64,000 bases of DNA from Rikenellaceae bacterium (GTDB lineage: Bacteria > Bacteroidota > Bacteroidia > Bacteroidales > Rikenellaceae): positions 124,001-188,000 of the forward strand of contig SUZJ01000003.1 in the NCBI GenBank assembly GCA_015059945.1, read 5' to 3'. Below are positions 41,413 through 49,349 of the stretch, piece by piece (within the stretch, counting starts at the first letter, position 1; every line of letters starts with the position of its first letter). The position numbers and the translations under genes are program-made. The notes under the pieces were generated by a model. The model was not told where the DNA came from and made no database searches. It saw nothing but the letters and a program-made list of their open reading frames with translations.

Positions 41413-42282
41413 CTATTTGTCCAGACCGATGCGGCAACGGTGGTCTTTGTACTTCTCCATGCGGCGCTGCTCCTCATCGCGATACTGGCCGCTACGGCGC
41501 ATAGCCTCATCGAAGTCTACTTGGTGAGCATCAAACTCGGGACCATCTACGCAGGTAAACTTGGTCTGGCCACCCACGCTCACGCGGCAAGCGCCACACA
41601 TACCCGTACCGTCTACCATCAGCGAGTTGAGCGATGCGATGGTGGGGATGCCGAGCTCTTTGGTCGCAAGGGCCACAAACTTCATCATAATCATAGGGCC
41701 GATGGTGATAACAGTGTCGTACTGCTTGCCATCCTCCTGAACAAGCTTTTTCAGCAGCCCCGTAACCATACCGTGGTAGCCCTCCGAGCCGTCGTCGGTA
41801 GCTATGTAGAGGTTACCCACGCTACGCATCTCATCGGTCAGGATGAGCAGATCTTTGGTCTTGGCACCAATGATAACGTCAGCCTCGATACCACGCTCGT
41901 GGAGCCACTTAACCTGGGGATATACGGGTGCAGTACCCACGCCACCTGCCACAAAGAGCAGGCGTTTGCCTTTGAGTTCGTCGAGGTTCTCGTAGATAAA
42001 CTCCGAGGGGCGGCCCAGGGGACCTGCAAAGTCCTCAACCGCCTCTCCCTCTTCAAGAGCAGCGAGTTTGAGTGTCGACACGCCCAGTGTCTGCACCACA
42101 ATCTGTACGGTGCCACGCTCGATGTCGTAGTCCGAGATAGTAAGCGGGATACGCTCGCCCTCTTTGGTCGAACGCAAAATAATAAACTGTCCGGGGTGAG
42201 CCGACTTGGCAACCCTGGGTGCATAAATGTCCATCAAATAGATGTTTTCGGCAAGTTTTACCTTCCTCTCAATTTTGTACAT
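41413..42282 (-). CDS. nfnA: NfnA: FAD/[2Fe-2S] small subunit (ferredoxin-NADP reductase-like)
   Basis: The 289-residue protein of the dihydroorotate-dehydrogenase electron-transfer-subunit family has FAD-binding PLTISDYD and the NAD-binding LLFVAGGVGTAPVYPQ. The C-terminal [2Fe-2S] cysteines lie in DGTGMCGACRVSVGGQTKFTCVDGPEF. With nfnB directly downstream it forms the NfnAB complex of anaerobes. The DUF1573 gene ends 40 bases upstream on the same strand, and no clear promoter lies between, so all three may be co-transcribed. Alternative names for the family are sulfide dehydrogenase subunit B or SudB. Confidence 0.87.
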   Translation of the reverse strand: MYKIERKVKLAENIYLMDIYAPRVAKSAHPGQFIILRSTKEGERIPLTISDYDIERGTVQIVVQTLGVSTLKLAALEEGEAVEDFAGPLGRPSEFIYENLDELKGKRLLFVAGGVGTAPVYPQVKWLHERGIEADVIIGAKTKDLLILTDEMRSVGNLYIATDDGSEGYHGMVTGLLKKLVQEDGKQYDTVITIGPMIMMKFVALATKELGIPTIASLNSLMVDGTGMCGACRVSVGGQTKFTCVDGPEFDAHQVDFDEAMRRSGQYRDEEQRRMEKYKDHRCRIGLDK

Positions 42283-42322
42283 CTCTCTAATAGTAGTTTT
42301 TGAATGGTTATGTTGTTTTAAG

Positions 42323-43456
42323 TTATTTGTTTATACTCTTTATATTAGCAGCCACGCGCAACTCTCTGACGGGCCTGAGCGGGTCGTTTACCACCACCAT
42401 TGCTCCGCCAAAGACAGTGTCGTAGCCCTCAATGGGTACCACAAAGGTAACCTTGGCCACCACACTCTGGCCTGGTGCAAGTGTCAGCCCCTCGGTCAGC
42501 CCCTCGATGGTTGTTCCCTCGCGGGGCAACACGCTACGCACCACCAGCGGTGCAGTGCCGCCATTTTTGACCGTCAGCTCGGTTGTGAGCCACTGCCCCT
42601 TGCGAGCATCGCCGAAGTCGTGGTATACAGGCTCTATGTCGGCCTTTGCACGACCTGCCCCCTTGTCGGAGAGCTCAAAGTTGTCGATGCCTATGGCTGT
42701 TGCCACAATCTCGTGACCATAGCGCTCGCCATCTATTATGGGCTCAATCCTATCTCTCAGCAGCCCATACTTGTCGCCATTGGTGAGCGAATAGGTGAGC
42801 GTAACCAGTGCCACCTCGCCTGCGCCCAAGTCGGTGGGCATATCCACCTCCAATGCGCCACTGGCCTCATGCCACACATAGTCGAGCGTTATGGGGTGGT
42901 CAAGAGTGTTTATCAGCGCGACGGTCATACTGCGCGTAGTTCCCTGAGCCATATTGCCAAAGGCTCTGTAATTGGCATCGGCCCTCACACCACCGCCCAG
43001 CGACTGGGGGTAGTAGTCGGCCACCGAGCGTGGTCGGCCCTCAACGCGCCCCTTCACTCGCAAGTGGGTGCGCCCGGTGCCGTTGTTGTAGACGATAGTT
43101 ACCTTCTTGTCGAACTTACCCTCTCGCCCCTCGGGATCGAACTCAACGGTAAACGTGCCCTGCTCGCCAGGCCTTGTGGCCTTGCGCGAGTAGTCGGTGT
43201 GGGTGCAGCCGCAACTGGTGTATACCCTTTCGATGGCTATGGGGTGGTCGAAGGGGTTGGTAAAGACAAAAGAGTGCCTAACGGGCCCATCGACCTCTTT
43301 TATGCGGCCAAAGTCGTGTACAAGGCTGTCGAAAACGAGCTCTTTGGCAGTGCCCAAATCTTCACTCACAGCCCCAGCATCCTCACTTACAACCTCTTGC
43401 CCGCAGGCTATCGAGGCGAGAAACAGTGCCACAACTATTGCAAAAACTCTGCGCAT
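42323..43456 (-). CDS. DUF1573 domain exported protein
   Basis: The 377-residue protein starts at the ATG 43454-43456, giving signal peptide MRRVFAIVVALFLASIACGQ. Longer in-frame starts (to 43603) lie upstream of the promoter and read into the tRNA promoter region. It contains DUF1573 immunoglobulin-like modules: HDFGRIKEVDGPVRHSFVF, TSCGCTHTDY and YHDFGDARKGQWLTTELTV. The family is abundant in Bacteroidetes and of unknown role, probably periplasmic adhesion or assembly. The promoter TTG-N19-TACCTTTG (43463-43492) ends only 6 bases before the ATG, implying a nearly leaderless mRNA. Confidence 0.87.
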   Translation of the reverse strand: MRRVFAIVVALFLASIACGQEVVSEDAGAVSEDLGTAKELVFDSLVHDFGRIKEVDGPVRHSFVFTNPFDHPIAIERVYTSCGCTHTDYSRKATRPGEQGTFTVEFDPEGREGKFDKKVTIVYNNGTGRTHLRVKGRVEGRPRSVADYYPQSLGGGVRADANYRAFGNMAQGTTRSMTVALINTLDHPITLDYVWHEASGALEVDMPTDLGAGEVALVTLTYSLTNGDKYGLLRDRIEPIIDGERYGHEIVATAIGIDNFELSDKGAGRAKADIEPVYHDFGDARKGQWLTTELTVKNGGTAPLVVRSVLPREGTTIEGLTEGLTLAPGQSVVAKVTFVVPIEGYDTVFGGAMVVVNDPLRPVRELRVAANIKSINK

Positions 43457-43462
43457 AACACG

Positions 43463-43492
43463 CAAAGGTACCATTTTAGTCCGAGAATACAA
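43463..43492 (-). promoter_or_regulatory. Promoter of DUF1573 gene, adjacent to start codon
   Basis: On the minus strand TTG (43490-43492), a 19-base spacer and TACCTTTG (43463-43470) form an excellent consensus match. Only six bases separate it from the ATG. Confidence 0.7.
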
Positions 43493-43553
43493 CACCCCGA
43501 GGGCATTATATTTATAGGTATGTAAAAATTTTTCAACTTTTTTCGCAAAAATG

Positions 43554-43584
43554 TTTGCAGAGAAGAATTTTTGCCATATATTTG
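43554..43584 (+). promoter_or_regulatory. tRNA-Asn promoter
   Basis: TTTG (43554-43557), a 19-base spacer and TATATTTG (43577-43584) are a perfect match to the Bacteroidetes consensus, 40 bases ahead of the tRNA. Confidence 0.8.
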
Positions 43585-43624
43585 CACTCGCAAAACGGAA
43601 CAAACCGTTGAGCGCACAAAAAAT

Positions 43625-43701
43625 TCCTCAGTAGCTCAGTTGGTTAGAGCACCTGACTGTTAATCAGGGGGTCCTAGGTTCAAGTCCTAGCTGAGGAGCC
43701 A
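43625..43701 (+). tRNA. tRNA-Asn (GTT)
   Basis: The cloverleaf is clear: acceptor stem TCCTCAG/CTGAGGA, D arm GCTC...GAGC, anticodon arm CTGACTGTTAATCAG with anticodon GTT, and T arm CCTAGGTTCAAGTCCTAGG-like. CCA is encoded at 43699-43701. A single-gene transcript is indicated by its own promoter and an immediately following terminator. Confidence 0.97.
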
Positions 43702-43728
43702 AAGCCGCAAGAGATTGCGGCTTTTTTT
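43701..43728 (+). terminator. tRNA-Asn terminator
   Basis: AAAGCCGCAA-GAGA-TTGCGGCTTT is followed by TTTT. Confidence 0.85.
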
Positions 43729-43819
43729 GTTTTTGTATGGGAGGTGGGTGGTATAGTAGACCTATGTGAGGATGTCGCCTTTCGAAGTGCGGTGCAAAAA
43801 GCACCCGCTATTTGCGTTT

Positions 43820-44971
43820 TTACTCTTCGGGGCACTCGACGGCATTGGAGTAACTCTCCCACTTGGCCAGTACGGCGCGGAAGTCGTCGGGCAACTCGGA
43901 GTCGAGGTAGAGTTCCTGCTTGGTGGTGGGGTGAATAAAGCCCAAGCAGCGTGCGTGCAAGGCGTGGCGGGGCATCAGCTCAAAGCAGTTCTCGACAAAC
44001 TGTTTGTACTTGCTGAACGTGGTGCCCTTCAAGATACGGTCGCCACCATAGCGTTCGTCGTTGAACAGCGGGTGGCCCAAGTACTGCATATGCACGCGAA
44101 TCTGGTGGGTGCGGCCCGTTTCGAGCCTACACTCAATAAGTGTAACATAACCAAAGCGGCGCAGCACTTTGTAGTGTGTTACGGCGTGTTTGCCATAGTC
44201 GCCATCGGGATAGGCCGCCATATTCATAGGGTCTTTTTTGCTACGCCCCACGTGAGCCACTACGGTACCCTCATCCTCATCGAAGTTGCCCCACACCAGA
44301 GCCAAATAGCGGCGTGTGATGGTGTGCTCGAAGAATTGGTGGGCCAAAAATGCGTGGGCATACTCGGTCTTGGCCACCACGAGCAGTCCCGAGGTGTTTT
44401 TGTCGATGCGGTGAACGAGGCCTGCGCGTATGTCGCCACTACCCTCCTTGAAGAGTTCGGTATTTTTCAGGTGGTAGGCCAGGGCATTGACCAGCGTACC
44501 ATCCCAGTTGCCGTGGCCGGGGTGAACGACCATGCCTGCCTTTTTATTAACCACCAGCAGTTGGTCATCCTCGTAGACAATCTCGATGGGGATATCCTGA
44601 GGCACCAGAGTAGTGTCACGCTTGGGATAGGGCATCACAATAGAGATGCGCTCGAGGGGCTTAACCTTGTAGCTCGACTTGACGGCCTTGCCATCGACCA
44701 ATATGTTGCCACAATCGGCTGCGGCCTGTATGCGGCTGCGCGAACAAGCCTCCATATGGGTAGCCAGGTAGCGGTCGATGCGCATAAGCGACTGGCCCTT
44801 ATCGACCACTATGGCAAAGTGTTCGTAGAGTTCTTCGCCCTCTTCGCCATCCTCATCATCTGCGCCCTCGATGTCGGCATCGTAGGGCTGAGTGGCGATA
44901 GGTTTGCTGTCGCCCTCGTAGACCACTCCGCGACGGGGTTCTTCGGCTCGGTCAAATTGACGTGCTTTCAT
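43820..44971 (-). CDS. rluD: RluA family pseudouridine synthase (RluD-like)
   Basis: The 383-residue enzyme isomerises uridines in 23S rRNA. It has an acidic N-terminal extension (about residues 1-55), an S4 RNA-binding domain (about 60-115, RIDRYLATHMEACSRSRIQ) and the RluA catalytic domain with the nucleophile Asp in LVHRIDKNTSGLLVVAK. GRTHQIRVHMQYLGHPLFND follows. It is the last gene of a minus-strand operon: GT2, ECF sigma, PASTA protein, rluD. The PASTA gene ends 25 bases upstream. The exact uridine targets are inferred. Confidence 0.93.
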   Translation of the reverse strand: MKARQFDRAEEPRRGVVYEGDSKPIATQPYDADIEGADDEDGEEGEELYEHFAIVVDKGQSLMRIDRYLATHMEACSRSRIQAAADCGNILVDGKAVKSSYKVKPLERISIVMPYPKRDTTLVPQDIPIEIVYEDDQLLVVNKKAGMVVHPGHGNWDGTLVNALAYHLKNTELFKEGSGDIRAGLVHRIDKNTSGLLVVAKTEYAHAFLAHQFFEHTITRRYLALVWGNFDEDEGTVVAHVGRSKKDPMNMAAYPDGDYGKHAVTHYKVLRRFGYVTLIECRLETGRTHQIRVHMQYLGHPLFNDERYGGDRILKGTTFSKYKQFVENCFELMPRHALHARCLGFIHPTTKQELYLDSELPDDFRAVLAKWESYSNAVECPEE

Positions 44972-44996
44972 TGTAGTAGGGTGTGGAGTGGGATGA

Positions 44997-45860
44997 TTAT
45001 TTGGTTTGCTCCTCGATGCGGAGTTTTACGGCCACCTCGCGGCCCTGACGTCCTTCGGTGTCGGCTGCGGGCCACTGGAAGTAGACCTTGGCCGAGTTCT
45101 GGCCCGCCATATCGAGCGAGCCGTCAAACTCTACGTCGCCCAAGTTGAAGCCCTTGTCCCAAAGGGTGTTCTTCACTTGGCGCAGAGTCATACCCGTAAG
45201 GTTGGGGATGGGCTCCAAGTGGTTGCCGTCGCGACCTACGACCAGGGTGATGCGCGAGCCCATAGGGGCCACTACGGTCGAGTCTTTCTGCATCTGCTCA
45301 CCGCGATACTTCTGGCCCAGCACATAGTTATTGGCAATATCATCTACATATTCGAGGCGGTCAATTTCGAGCCCTGCGGCCATCAGGTTGCTCTTGGCCT
45401 GACGCAACGAGAAGCCCGCAACATAGGGCACCTCTACTTTGCGCTGCTGCGAGGCGTTGATGGTAACATAAATCTTGCGACCGCTCTTCACCTTGTCTTT
45501 GCCTGCCGAGGGCCTCTGCTCCAAAATCACTCCACCTGCATAGAGGGGTACATAGAGCGAGTCGTTTACGATTATTTCGAGCCTACCCTTGCGGGCCATA
45601 TCCTCGGCCTGCTCGACGGTAGCACCCACAAAGTTGGGTACATCTTTGTTGGCTCCGTGACGGGTAATGATGCCCAGAATAATGTTTACCACAAAGAGGG
45701 CTATAACCAGCAGACTCACAGCCAGTACAATATTGCGCAGTAGCGACTGGAAGCCCGTGCGCTCGTGCTTTTGGGTGGTCTTGTTGGTGTTCTTCTTTGG
45801 GCTGTTCTGGGGAGCATTGGTTGCTCCCTTCTTGGGGGTAGTATTGCGTGTAGGTTTCAT
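44997..45860 (-). CDS. PASTA domain membrane protein
   Basis: The 287-residue protein starts at 45860 (MKPTRNTTPKKG); the five-residue longer frame is translated repeat. It has a Lys/Thr/Asn-rich cytoplasmic tail and one TM helix (about residues 40-65, LLRNIVLAVSLLVIALFVV). Three extracytoplasmic PASTA domains follow (DVPNFVGATVEQAEDMARKG; VEVPYVAGFSLRQAKSNLMAAG; PIPNLTGMTLRQVKNTLWDKG). PASTA modules bind muropeptides or beta-lactams in Gram-positives. Here there is no kinase or transpeptidase domain, so a wall-sensing or scaffold role is only inferred. A 7-bp array separates it from the sigma gene. Confidence 0.9.
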   Translation of the reverse strand: MKPTRNTTPKKGATNAPQNSPKKNTNKTTQKHERTGFQSLLRNIVLAVSLLVIALFVVNIILGIITRHGANKDVPNFVGATVEQAEDMARKGRLEIIVNDSLYVPLYAGGVILEQRPSAGKDKVKSGRKIYVTINASQQRKVEVPYVAGFSLRQAKSNLMAAGLEIDRLEYVDDIANNYVLGQKYRGEQMQKDSTVVAPMGSRITLVVGRDGNHLEPIPNLTGMTLRQVKNTLWDKGFNLGDVEFDGSLDMAGQNSAKVYFQWPAADTEGRQGREVAVKLRIEEQTK

Positions 45861-45861
45861 A

Positions 45862-45887
45862 TTCTCAATTCTCAATTTTCAACTTGT
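45862..45887 (-). repeat. Short 7-bp array between sigma factor and PASTA genes
   Basis: In minus sense TTGAAAA, TTGAGAA, TTGAGAA units run right up to the PASTA start codon. Confidence 0.75.
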
Positions 45888-45890
45888 CCT

Positions 45891-46460
45891 CTATTCGTTC
45901 TCTTTCATCTGTTTGCTGAGCCTTTCGCGCAGGCGGTGTATCTGTGTCTTTACGGTACCCATCGGCACACCCAAGTGGGCAGCAATCTCTTCGTAAGAGT
46001 ACTCCCTGACAAAGCGCAGCTCGGCCAGAGTGCGGTACTTTTCGGGCAGCGAGGCCATAAATCGCTCGACCTGTGCCTGATGCTGCTCGTTGATGATACG
46101 CTCCTCGGGGCTCTCCTCGGGTGCCAAAGGCGAGTTGCTGTTGGGCAGCGAGTCGATCGACACATCCTCTCTGCGACGGCGGCGCACATAGTCGATAAAG
46201 GTGTTGTGGGCAATGGTGTAAATCCACTGGCCAAAGGTAAACCTTGCGTCGTACTTGTCGAGGTGGACAAAGACCTTCACAAAGGTATCTTGGAGCATAT
46301 CCGAAGCATCATCCTCGTCGCCCTGAGTGAGCTTCAAGAAGTACTTGTATATGCCGTCGTGGTAGCGCTCGGAGAGGGTACCAAAGGCCGCCGAGTCGCC
46401 ATCCAACGCAAAGACAACAAGCTGTGCATCAGAGAGTATTATATATTTCTCTATCTCCAT
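45891..46460 (-). CDS. ECF-type RNA polymerase sigma-70 factor
   Basis: The 189-residue sigma factor begins MEIEKYIILSD at 46460. It has region 2 (YHDGIYKYFLKLTQGDEDDASDMLQDTFVKVF, binding -10 and core; FGQWIYTIAHNTFIDYVRRR) and region 4 (LPEKYRTLAELRFVREYSYEEIA with the helix-turn-helix GVPMGTVKTQIHRLRERL). No anti-sigma gene is adjacent, though the downstream PASTA membrane protein could conceivably tie into the same envelope response. The ATG overlaps the end of the GT2 gene by 10 bases, suggesting translational coupling. The 16-residue longer frame is rejected. Confidence 0.92.
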   Translation of the reverse strand: MEIEKYIILSDAQLVVFALDGDSAAFGTLSERYHDGIYKYFLKLTQGDEDDASDMLQDTFVKVFVHLDKYDARFTFGQWIYTIAHNTFIDYVRRRRREDVSIDSLPNSNSPLAPEESPEERIINEQHQAQVERFMASLPEKYRTLAELRFVREYSYEEIAAHLGVPMGTVKTQIHRLRERLSKQMKENE

Positions 46461-47614
46461 TTGTACGAAGGTATAAAGTGTCGCTCGATAGCAATCCACG
46501 CCTCCCACAGCGGGGCAATCAAGTCATACAGTGGCCAAGCAATAAGCAACTTTCGCTCCGAGAGCCTTCGTGCAATACGTTTGGCAATGAACCATACCAC
46601 CAGCAGTCTCAACACCACTGCACCCAGAGCCACAAGACCCGCAACAGGGGGCAGCATAACACCCACACCAACAGCCACTGCAAAGAACAGAGCTCTGGTC
46701 CACAACTCAAAGCCTGTACTCCACTTGGCCCTGCGGGGGTAGAACTTATAGGGGTACGACAGCCTAACCCTGCGCTTGCGCCACCAGTTTACCCCACCCC
46801 AAGCCTTCTGGCTGACGGCCGAAGCCCCGCCCAGCGTAAGGGTGGTATTGTTGCGGTTGGCAATCTTTTGTATAAAGAGGTCGTCCTCGCCCATATTGAT
46901 ATTCAGGTGGTTGAAGCCCCTAGCTTGGAAGTAGGCCTGCTTGGTGAAGCCAATGTTACCCAGCACACCTCGGTAGGGCCTGTGCCTTACGGCTGCCGAT
47001 ATCCAGCGCATCGACTGGCCCATATTGGCGCAGCGCATAGTGCGACTCCACAGCCCCTTGCGAGGAGCAATAGAGGTATAGCCCAGCACCACGTCGTGGT
47101 CAACAAACCCTCGGGCAAACATCTCGGCCCAGCGGTCCGACAAGGGCATACAGTCGGGCAGGGTAAAGACCAAATGGTCGTAGCGGGCGGCCTTGATGCC
47201 CACATTCAGCGCCATCTTGGTAGAGATGGGAAAGGCGGGGTCTACTTTCAGCTTGGTGCTACTAAGGCGATACTCCTTTATTTTGAGGAGTTTTATCTGC
47301 TCCGAGAAATCCTCATCGCCCGTAACATTCACCAGCACCACCTCGTAGTTCTTCAACTTTTGGGCCAACAGCTTGGGCAGTCGCTCTTTGAGAAAGCCAA
47401 AGTCGGCATCAAACAGAGGCACAATTACCGACACCCCCACCTCCTTGGCCTCGGCCGAGGGCTTGGGGTTGTGGTAGGTCGATATGCGCCCATAAGCCAC
47501 TATGTGATAGACCATCTGCACAACCCACAGCAGCACCAACAGGCCCAGCCCCACAAGGCTCGCCAGAGGGTAGCCGTCGGCTACAAATGGTTCGAGAAAG
47601 CCTAAATTATCCAT
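46451..47614 (-). CDS. Family 2 glycosyltransferase, membrane-bound
   Basis: The 387-residue protein has an N-terminal TM helix (about residues 18-40), a GT-A catalytic domain and C-terminal hydrophobic helices (about 305-350). The catalytic domain shows VSVIVPLFDADF, FTLPDCMPLSDRWAEMF and the acceptor-site NMGEDDLFIQK. This layout resembles poly-sugar or lipid-linked GT2 enzymes. Donor and acceptor are unknown. It is the first gene of the GT2-sigma-PASTA-rluD operon; its TAG stop lies inside the sigma start region. Divergent from tgt, with a TACCTTTG element at 47636-47643. Confidence 0.85.
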   Translation of the reverse strand: MDNLGFLEPFVADGYPLASLVGLGLLVLLWVVQMVYHIVAYGRISTYHNPKPSAEAKEVGVSVIVPLFDADFGFLKERLPKLLAQKLKNYEVVLVNVTGDEDFSEQIKLLKIKEYRLSSTKLKVDPAFPISTKMALNVGIKAARYDHLVFTLPDCMPLSDRWAEMFARGFVDHDVVLGYTSIAPRKGLWSRTMRCANMGQSMRWISAAVRHRPYRGVLGNIGFTKQAYFQARGFNHLNINMGEDDLFIQKIANRNNTTLTLGGASAVSQKAWGGVNWWRKRRVRLSYPYKFYPRRAKWSTGFELWTRALFFAVAVGVGVMLPPVAGLVALGAVVLRLLVVWFIAKRIARRLSERKLLIAWPLYDLIAPLWEAWIAIERHFIPSYKWR

Positions 47615-47635
47615 CGTGCGTGTCTAAAATAAATA

Positions 47636-47672
47636 CAAAGGTATGCTTTTTTTAGAATAATCCGTACCTTTG
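47636..47672. promoter_or_regulatory. Divergent promoters for GT2 operon and tgt
   Basis: The minus strand has TACCTTTG at 47636-47643 and the plus strand has TACCTTTG at 47665-47672. The plus-strand element ends only 6 bases before the tgt ATG. Confidence 0.6.
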
Positions 47673-47678
47673 TGGCCT

Positions 47679-48809
47679 ATGAAATTTACACTCCAACACA
47701 CCGACCCCGCCAGCCGTGCCCGAGCAGGCGAATTAGTTACCGACCACGGTACTATCCAGACGCCAATTTTTATGCCCGTAGGCACCGCCGCAACTGTCAA
47801 AGGAATCTTCCACCGCGACTTGCGCGACGACGTTAAGGCCCAGATTATTCTGGCCAATACCTACCACCTCTACCTGCGCCCCGGTATGGAGGTGATAGAG
47901 GCTGCCGGTGGCGTTCATCGTTTCAGCACTTGGGACAAACCTATGCTTACCGATAGCGGTGGTTTTCAGGTATTTTCGCTCGCTGCAAGGCGCAAGATTA
48001 CCGAAGAGGGTGTCCGTTTCAGCAGCCACATCGACGGCAGCAAACATATCTTTACCCCCGAGAACGTAATCGACACCGAGCGCACCATCGGAGCCGATAT
48101 TATGATGGCCTTCGACGAGTGTCCCGACGGTCGCAGCGACTACTCCTACTCCAAGCGCTCGCTCGAAATGACTCAGCGCTGGCTCGACAGGTGCTTCAAC
48201 CAGTACGAGCGCACACAGCCCAAGTATGGCCACTACCAGGCCCTCTTCCCCATTGTGCAGGGTTGCACCTACCCCGACCTGCGCGCCCAAGCAGCCGAGT
48301 TCGTACAACAGTACAATGCCGACGGCTACGCCATAGGCGGACTGGCCGTAGGCGAGCCCGCACCCGTTATGTACGAGATGATTAACGTGGTAAACAGCAT
48401 CCTGCCCACCGACAGGCCCCGCTACCTGATGGGCGTAGGAACCCCCATCAACATTTTGGAGGGCATCGAGCGAGGCGTGGATATGTTCGACTGCGTAATG
48501 CCCACCCGCAATGGCCGCAATGGTATGCTCTTCACCTCAGAGGGTATCATAAACATACGCAACGAGAAGTGGAAAAACGACTTCTCGCCCATTGACCCCG
48601 CAGGCACCAGCTTTGTAGACACGCTCTACACCAAAGCCTACCTGCGCCACCTGAGCGTAAGTGGCGAGATGATGGCGGCCCAGATAAGCTCGCTTCACAA
48701 CGTAGCCTTCTACCTGTGGCTGGTCGGCGAGGCCCGCAAACATATCATCGCCGGCGACTTCAAACCCTGGAAAGACGCAATGGTCATCAAACTCGCCCGC
48801 CGCTTGTAA
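47679..48809 (+). CDS. tgt: tRNA-guanine transglycosylase (queuine/preQ1)
   Basis: Tgt inserts preQ1 for G34 in tRNAs for Tyr, His, Asn and Asp. The 376-residue protein starts MKFTLQHTD; the in-frame TTG at 47670 lies inside the promoter element. Conserved blocks are IQTPIFMPVGTAATVKG, NTYHLYLRPG, DSGGFQVFSLA with the catalytic Asp, GGLAVGEP and the second Asp in FDCVMPTRNGRNG. The C-terminal Zn site ligands seem reduced relative to E. coli Tgt: I do not see the CxCxxC cluster, and the segment after FSPIDPAG is short in Cys. A leaderless mRNA is suggested by promoter position. Confidence 0.93.
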   Translation: MKFTLQHTDPASRARAGELVTDHGTIQTPIFMPVGTAATVKGIFHRDLRDDVKAQIILANTYHLYLRPGMEVIEAAGGVHRFSTWDKPMLTDSGGFQVFSLAARRKITEEGVRFSSHIDGSKHIFTPENVIDTERTIGADIMMAFDECPDGRSDYSYSKRSLEMTQRWLDRCFNQYERTQPKYGHYQALFPIVQGCTYPDLRAQAAEFVQQYNADGYAIGGLAVGEPAPVMYEMINVVNSILPTDRPRYLMGVGTPINILEGIERGVDMFDCVMPTRNGRNGMLFTSEGIINIRNEKWKNDFSPIDPAGTSFVDTLYTKAYLRHLSVSGEMMAAQISSLHNVAFYLWLVGEARKHIIAGDFKPWKDAMVIKLARRL

Positions 48810-49349
48810 CGATTTTTTGCCTTAGGCGGTTGGACTGCCACCTAAAACTGCCCCCTTTTGTAAAAAGTGGCACCAAAAACCCTCGACAACTCCTCCCCTA
48901 AGTTAGGGGAGGTGGCGCGAAGCGACGGAGGGGTCTGTCAATTTTCAATTTTCCATTATCCATTTTCAATTCCTTTCCGTCTTGCCACGGCTCATCGCAG
49001 ACGAGGCGGTGGCATCTACCGCTCATTTAAGGTCCTTAAAGCCCCTAAGGACCTTAAATGACTTAGGTCGCTTAGACGTTTGTCGTTAGACGTTAGACCG
49101 CCCGAAAAGGCCCTTTCGGGCGACAACTTTCCCCCTTTGGGTGTCGTAAAATTTTGATGTTGGGGCGTGGCAAAATGGGCGGTAAATCAGCCCGATACAC
49201 CCCTTACATATTTGCGAGCAGCAAAAAAGTTGTGCAATTGAACATCGGAACACTTTGAGCTTTGTGGCTCCCAAAGTGCTCTTTTGGTCTTATTTTCGCA
49301 CACCTTAATAATAAATGCGCACGCAAACAAAACATCAAAATAGACACTT
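48810..49349. repeat. 540-bp repeat- and hairpin-rich intergenic region before acyl-CoA ligase
   Basis: No gene is seen. Contents in order: a two-hairpin element (48890-48939, CCTCCCCTAA/TTAGGGGAGG); heptamers (48939-48972); the 47-bp module shared with 12573-12620 (48978-49024); six 9-mers (49026-49079); and inverted GTCTAAC heptamers (49072-49098). A perfect 9-bp hairpin CGCCCGAAA/TTTCGGGCG follows (49099-49122). A GC-rich stretch comes next and a CACTTTG...CAAAGTG hairpin (about 49250-49278) with a T-rich tail 75 bases before the start. The last part may be a structured leader. Confidence 0.65.

Noticed and set aside
43740-43819. Additional tRNA or small gene after tRNA-Asn
   Set aside because: No cloverleaf or convincing frame; the stretch is only the 3' flank of rluD.
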